Positions 17,960-21,476 of a stretch of 21,476 nt of DNA are shown here, piece by piece. The notes beneath the pieces were generated by a model. That model did no database searches. It was not told the DNA's origin and worked only from the letters and a program-made list of their open reading frames with translations. Position numbers and translations under genes: made by a program. This stretch comes from Methanobacteriota archaeon (GTDB lineage Archaea; Nanobdellota; Nanobdellia; Woesearchaeales; SM23-78), in contig DAOWFR010000052.1 in assembly GCA_030637925.1 (NCBI GenBank), forward strand, positions 1 to 21,476. The letters are read 5' to 3'. The stretch's first letter is position 1. Each line of letters begins with the position of its first letter.

Positions 17960-20476
17960 ATGGATATACGAAAAACAGTAAAGAAAATAGCCGCTCTGGT
18001 TGCTGGAACAACCATGTTAGGAGCCACTATCATGGGAGCCATGGCACTAGACCTAAGCGACTACCCCGCACCTTTCGTAGCCAACGGCGTCTTCGACGGT
18101 AAAATCGTCGTAGGAGCTAATGCAGCTACTTCAGATGTCGTGGGAGCGATAGACCTGGCAGCAAGTTTACAGGCAGAAGCAGCAACAACTACAGAGATAT
18201 CAATACCTGGTGCTGCAGGAACAGCAGTAGTGACAGGAGACTCAGCAGAGTTCAGGACAGGCTCAGACATAGTTAGAATAGGCGAGACTATTGGAAGTGT
18301 AAAGTCTACCTTTACAGATATTGACTTGGACGCCTTAAGTGATGGAGTGTTTGATACAGGGTTAGGTTCAACACCTGTCGAGCAATACCTGAAGTTTGAC
18401 AACACCACAGCAAGTGTTGTCTATGAGGAAACTGATGACGACGTAGTAGCAGACTTCTTGAAATTCTCTTCAGACTCTTATATGTTTGAGTACCACTTGG
18501 CGTTCACAGAAGGAGCAGTTTCAGAAGTAGGCTCAACAGGAGCTTTGGATGACTTTGAGAACGAAATCTTGACCATCTTAGGAGCGCCTTTCACTATTGT
18601 GGAAGCAAAGCTAGATGCAACTGATGGTACCCGAATAGATCTTACTATGCTGGGCGGAGAAGTTGCTGACGTGCTAAGAGATGGTGAGACCAAGACCTAT
18701 ACCATTGATGGTAAGGACTATGAGGTAACAGCTGTCTTTATTGATAGCACTGCCAGCACTGCTAAGCTAAGTGTTAATGGATTGATGACCAAAGAGCTTG
18801 CAGAAGGAAAGACAGAGGTTCTTGGTGCTGATGTAACAGTTGGTATCCAGGCAATTATGACCAACCAGAGAGAAGGACTGGTAGAGTTTTATCTTGGAGC
18901 TAACAAGATAAAGTTAACAGACAGTAACTACGCAGATACAGCCTATGCAGCTGGAACAGTTAAGGTTGGGACAGAGACTATTAGCGACGCTTACTTAATT
19001 GTTAAGGCAACCAACCAGACTGGCTCAGAGCTAAAGCTGAACTACATTAAGTATAAGGTTCAGGCTGATGATGACTATTGGGTAGCAGCAGACAAGGACT
19101 TAGGAGAGTTCTTAACAGAGCCAGAGGCAATGCTAACAGACACATGGGACATCTATTATGCAGGTCTGATGGAAACAGGAGTTAGCACCATTAAGTGGAA
19201 TTCAAAGTCTGACCACAGCTACAAGTTTGAGTTTGAGAATGTGAATGGAGACGAGTACAGCTTCCCATTAATAACTAACAAGAATGGTATATATAAGTGG
19301 GGAGATGATGATGACCATTTCGTCTTCTTTGAACCAACATATGGAAATGCGACTTGTGGTATATGTGATGGAACTACTGGCTTTGACAACTCAACCTTTA
19401 TCTCTGACAATGACTACTTTATTGTGTCAGACAGGGCAACAAGTGCAACAGAAGACAAGGCTGTTAGTAGCATTTTGAGATACCAGTCCCTTAATACAGG
19501 TGACACCACAGTTACCTTTAAGGACCTGGCAGGAGACTCAATTGTTGTTTCCTACACAGGAACCCTTGGAGCAGGTGCTACTGGTGAGTTGATTGTTGCT
19601 GGAGCAAGCCACAACTTCTACATTGGTGCCTCATCAGCAACAGCATCAGAGAAGTATGCCTTGGCAATGGACTTGGATGGTAGTGGAGCTATTAACGACA
19701 CAGAACTTAAGCTTGTTGCTAGAGGAGGAGCTATTGTTGACTTTGGAGCACAGACATTTGGAGCAGCTGATGCAGAACTAGCAAATCTCTCTGCTGCACA
19801 GGACATGACAATAGTAACCCCAGCTTCACAGTTTGATGAGTCAGCAGATGGACCAGAGACAAGCACTGTAAGGGTTAATGAGTCAAGTACCGACAAGATG
19901 ACAGCAACAGTAACATCACCGTCACTTGTAGATGACCCTGATGATGATGACTGGGGAAGAGCCTATAGTAACTATGGAGCCTTCTTTGAGAGATATGCTC
20001 CAACCACAGGCTCAGCAATACCAGAGGTAACAGTAAGTTACCCATTAGTCCAGAGAGGAGCTCAGGTCTTTGTGACCGCAGGAGTTGTGCAAGTCACAGG
20101 CGGAGCAGCCACAGGTGGTGGAAGTATTGAGAGCACAGCAGTAAACCCAATCGCTGTTGGATTGGCAGTGCTTGACACAGACGCACCAGCTGTTGGAACC
20201 GAGAACATGATAGCGGTTGGCGGTCCATGCGCTAACACAGTAGCTGCTGAATTAATGGGCAACCCAGAGAACTGTGCAGAAGGCTTTGAGCCAGGAAAAG
20301 CTATTATAAAGCTGTTCGATGCAAAGAACGCTTTACTAGTAGCAGGTTATGAAGCACAAGAAACCCTGGGAGCATGCTATGTGCTGGCTGACTACGAGGA
20401 CTATGCTTTGTCAGGAACCGAGGTTGAAGTTGTTGTAGCTGACTTGGCCACAATAACTGTTAACCCAGTGAGCTAA
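17960..20476 (+). CDS. S-layer protein
   Basis: This 838-residue exported protein is the probable surface-lattice subunit. A signal sequence (about 1-29, ending MGAMA) is followed by the family hallmark LSDYPAPFVANGVFDGKIVV and a Val/Ala-rich SDVVGAIDLA segment as in methanococcal-type S-layer proteins. The C-terminal domain has GGPCANTVAAELMGNPENCA and a GYEAQETLGACYVLADY segment. The mature protein is acidic and rich in Thr, Ser, Asp and beta-type sequence. It contains one perfect EF-hand-like loop, DLDGSGAINDTE (571-582), and a CGIC pair (C466, C469). Translation starts from GGAGGTG next to ATG 17960. Export would use signal peptidase I. High expression is expected. Confidence 0.92.
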   Translation: MDIRKTVKKIAALVAGTTMLGATIMGAMALDLSDYPAPFVANGVFDGKIVVGANAATSDVVGAIDLAASLQAEAATTTEISIPGAAGTAVVTGDSAEFRTGSDIVRIGETIGSVKSTFTDIDLDALSDGVFDTGLGSTPVEQYLKFDNTTASVVYEETDDDVVADFLKFSSDSYMFEYHLAFTEGAVSEVGSTGALDDFENEILTILGAPFTIVEAKLDATDGTRIDLTMLGGEVADVLRDGETKTYTIDGKDYEVTAVFIDSTASTAKLSVNGLMTKELAEGKTEVLGADVTVGIQAIMTNQREGLVEFYLGANKIKLTDSNYADTAYAAGTVKVGTETISDAYLIVKATNQTGSELKLNYIKYKVQADDDYWVAADKDLGEFLTEPEAMLTDTWDIYYAGLMETGVSTIKWNSKSDHSYKFEFENVNGDEYSFPLITNKNGIYKWGDDDDHFVFFEPTYGNATCGICDGTTGFDNSTFISDNDYFIVSDRATSATEDKAVSSILRYQSLNTGDTTVTFKDLAGDSIVVSYTGTLGAGATGELIVAGASHNFYIGASSATASEKYALAMDLDGSGAINDTELKLVARGGAIVDFGAQTFGAADAELANLSAAQDMTIVTPASQFDESADGPETSTVRVNESSTDKMTATVTSPSLVDDPDDDDWGRAYSNYGAFFERYAPTTGSAIPEVTVSYPLVQRGAQVFVTAGVVQVTGGAATGGGSIESTAVNPIAVGLAVLDTDAPAVGTENMIAVGGPCANTVAAELMGNPENCAEGFEPGKAIIKLFDAKNALLVAGYEAQETLGACYVLADYEDYALSGTEVEVVVADLATITVNPVS

Positions 20477-20485
20477 GTCAAAAAA

Positions 20486-20567
20486 TTTTTTCTTTTATTT
20501 TTTCTTTTTTTTCTTTTAAAAAAAATATTCAAAATTTTATTAGAAATTTTGTTTTATTTTTTCTTTT
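20486..20567 (+). terminator. S-layer terminator: T-tracts and hairpin with T-run
   Basis: Right after the stop are T-rich tracts (20486-20517). A perfect hairpin follows, CAAAATTT (20530-20537) with AAATTTTG (20544-20551), loop TATTAG, directly followed by TTTTATTTTTTCTTTT (20552-20567). This combines archaeal T-tract termination with a bacterial-looking intrinsic hairpin. Confidence 0.7.
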
Positions 20568-20580
20568 GATGTTAAGAAAC

Positions 20581-20595
20581 GAAAAACATTTATAC
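20581..20595 (+). promoter_or_regulatory. BRE/TATA promoter of the 20621 gene
   Basis: GAAAAACATTTATAC is centred about 30 bases before the ATG at 20621; leaderless. Confidence 0.55.
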
Positions 20596-20620
20596 TTATG
20601 AGTAGAGGATAAACTTTGTT

Positions 20621-21476
20621 ATGATAGGAAGGAATTCATTAAAAGAATGTTTTGTTCTGTTGATTATATTTATCTTAATTGTATTATTATCTTCTTTAAT
20701 AGAGGCAGAAGATCTTCATGGAGACTGGTATTTCTCAGGAGACACCTTTACTGTTGAAGGAGATGTTTATCTAGTCACTCATTATAACTTCTATGATACT
20801 ATGGTTGTTCTAAGAGTTAATGATAATGCTTATATTATTGAGGAAGGCAGGTGCAGGTCAGCTCCTACCAAAAAGTATTGTATTGATGAGATATATAGGG
20901 ACTTAGCAAATGCTTCTGAGAGTGATCCTATAAAGTTTGAAGAAGGAGAGATTTATGCAGGCATATATGTTAAAATAAGCACTAAGGGCCCTGATATTAG
21001 TATTTCAAGAAGTTTCTCAACTACTAACCCTGAGCTTAACGAGGAGGTAACTGTTACTGTAACTCTTGAAAATGAAGGAGATGAGGGCACAGATTCATTT
21101 CTTTACAAAGACATGTTTCCAAAAGGAGTTATTATCACAGCCTCGTCGTCTGGCACTGAGAGGACTTCTAGAACCATAACTTATGACTCTAACATTCCAC
21201 CAGACAGTGAGAAGACTTTCACCTATAGGTTCAAGGTGACTGATTATCTTGAATTTACTAGTCAGGCTGAAGCAACCTATTATTATGCTGGTTCTGAGCA
21301 GAGTATTACTGTTTCTAGCAAGACCATAAAAGTAGTCAAACCTTATGAGTTTACAACAACCCTTTCTCCTAAGAGCATTGAGGTTGGTGAGCAGAGTGCC
21401 TTGAGCATCAAGATTGAGAACCTAGTATCAAAAGAGATAGAGGTGAACGAGCTCAGGATAATCATACCCTCTTTTC
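20621..21476 (+). CDS. Exported protein with DUF11/CARDB-like beta domains (3' end beyond window)
   Basis: 285 residues are visible. A hydrophobic signal sequence (about 12-28) is followed by a region with two Cys (near 89 and 98: EEGRCRSA, KKYCIDE) that could be disulfide bonded. Next is a DUF11-type beta-sandwich: ISRSFSTTNPELNEEVTVTV, then FLYKDMFPKGVIITASSSG and IPPDSEKTFTYRF. A second similar domain begins at KPYEFTTTLSPKSIEVGEQ. Such repeats are common in archaeal surface and envelope proteins, often anchored by a C-terminal helix that would lie beyond the edge. The ATG at 20621 matches its TATA spacing. Its place after the S-layer gene suggests an envelope role. Confidence 0.78.
   Translation, partial: MIGRNSLKECFVLLIIFILIVLLSSLIEAEDLHGDWYFSGDTFTVEGDVYLVTHYNFYDTMVVLRVNDNAYIIEEGRCRSAPTKKYCIDEIYRDLANASESDPIKFEEGEIYAGIYVKISTKGPDISISRSFSTTNPELNEEVTVTVTLENEGDEGTDSFLYKDMFPKGVIITASSSGTERTSRTITYDSNIPPDSEKTFTYRFKVTDYLEFTSQAEATYYYAGSEQSITVSSKTIKVVKPYEFTTTLSPKSIEVGEQSALSIKIENLVSKEIEVNELRIIIPSF

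Noticed and set aside
18061..18408. Minus-strand frames opposite the S-layer gene
   Set aside because: Several of these exist because the S-layer gene avoids certain codons. None has a promoter or ribosome-binding site, and the proteins are Ser/Ala/Pro complements.
1..21476. Insertion sequences, integrases, attachment sites, CRISPR or a replication origin
   Set aside because: No transposase, integrase, terminal repeats, spacer arrays or origin-binding repeats were seen on either strand.

Overview
The window reads as a piece of a small, AT-rich archaeal chromosome of the DPANN type, most likely a Woesearchaeota/Pacearchaeota-like lineage. The information-processing genes are archaeal or eukaryotic in type: uS15, uS7, eS8, eL37, aIF1A, aIF2-gamma, LSm, a PC4-like protein, an archaeal RecJ/GAN-type DHH nuclease and a Dph2-like protein. 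A tRNA-Leu carries a canonical archaeal bulge-helix-bulge intron. Most starts lie about 25-30 bases from an archaeal TATA box (BRE-like purines, then TTTATAAA), so many messages look leaderless; a minority have GGAGG- or poly-G-type Shine-Dalgarno sites. The lineage call is inference from gene content and style.

Layout. Positions 1-2173 (minus): start of a type 2 methionine aminopeptidase (cut by the window edge), a stand-alone response-regulator receiver, an orphan, an archaeal/ER-type signal peptidase I and a Cys/His-containing orphan. Position 2316 (plus): a small helical orphan converging on the uS15-RecJ pair (2659-4535, minus). The uS15 message appears to have a structured leader of about 130 nt. 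Then come a tyrosine-rich secreted miniprotein, a PHP phosphoesterase and aIF2-gamma with a very lysine-rich N-terminal extension (all minus). uS7 (7481, plus) is divergent from aIF2-gamma. A Dph2-like protein lacking the usual N-terminal domain follows (minus), then an amino-acid permease fused to a methyltransferase (plus), four tandem hairpins, and aIF1A.

Positions 11248-14901 hold an LspA-type signal peptidase II, an orphan coiled-coil protein, a MagIII-like [4Fe-4S] DNA glycosylase (all minus), a ZIP metal transporter and a thioredoxin-CcdA fusion (plus). Positions 14918-16769 hold an orphan, eS8, a PC4-like ssDNA-binding protein, and the LSm-eL37 pair; eL37 is only 55 residues long. Positions 16798-17347 are a DUF4258 / YgiT-zinc-finger-AbrB toxin-antitoxin pair whose promoter carries three TAATTA boxes exactly 10 bp apart.

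The last third is envelope-related: tRNA-Leu(UAG), a 334-base intergenic region dense in inverted repeats, the 838-residue S-layer protein with a leader that can fold into competing helices and ends in a perfect hairpin presenting the Shine-Dalgarno core in its loop, a hairpin plus T-run terminator, and the start of a large secreted protein with DUF11/CARDB-like beta domains.

Functionally the window combines translation genes with cell-surface genes (signal peptidases I and II, Trx-CcdA, S-layer, Tyr-rich protein). The most unusual items are the S-layer leader, the permease-methyltransferase fusion, the short Dph2, LspA in an archaeal context, the uS15 leader, and the operator-like triad in the toxin-antitoxin promoter.
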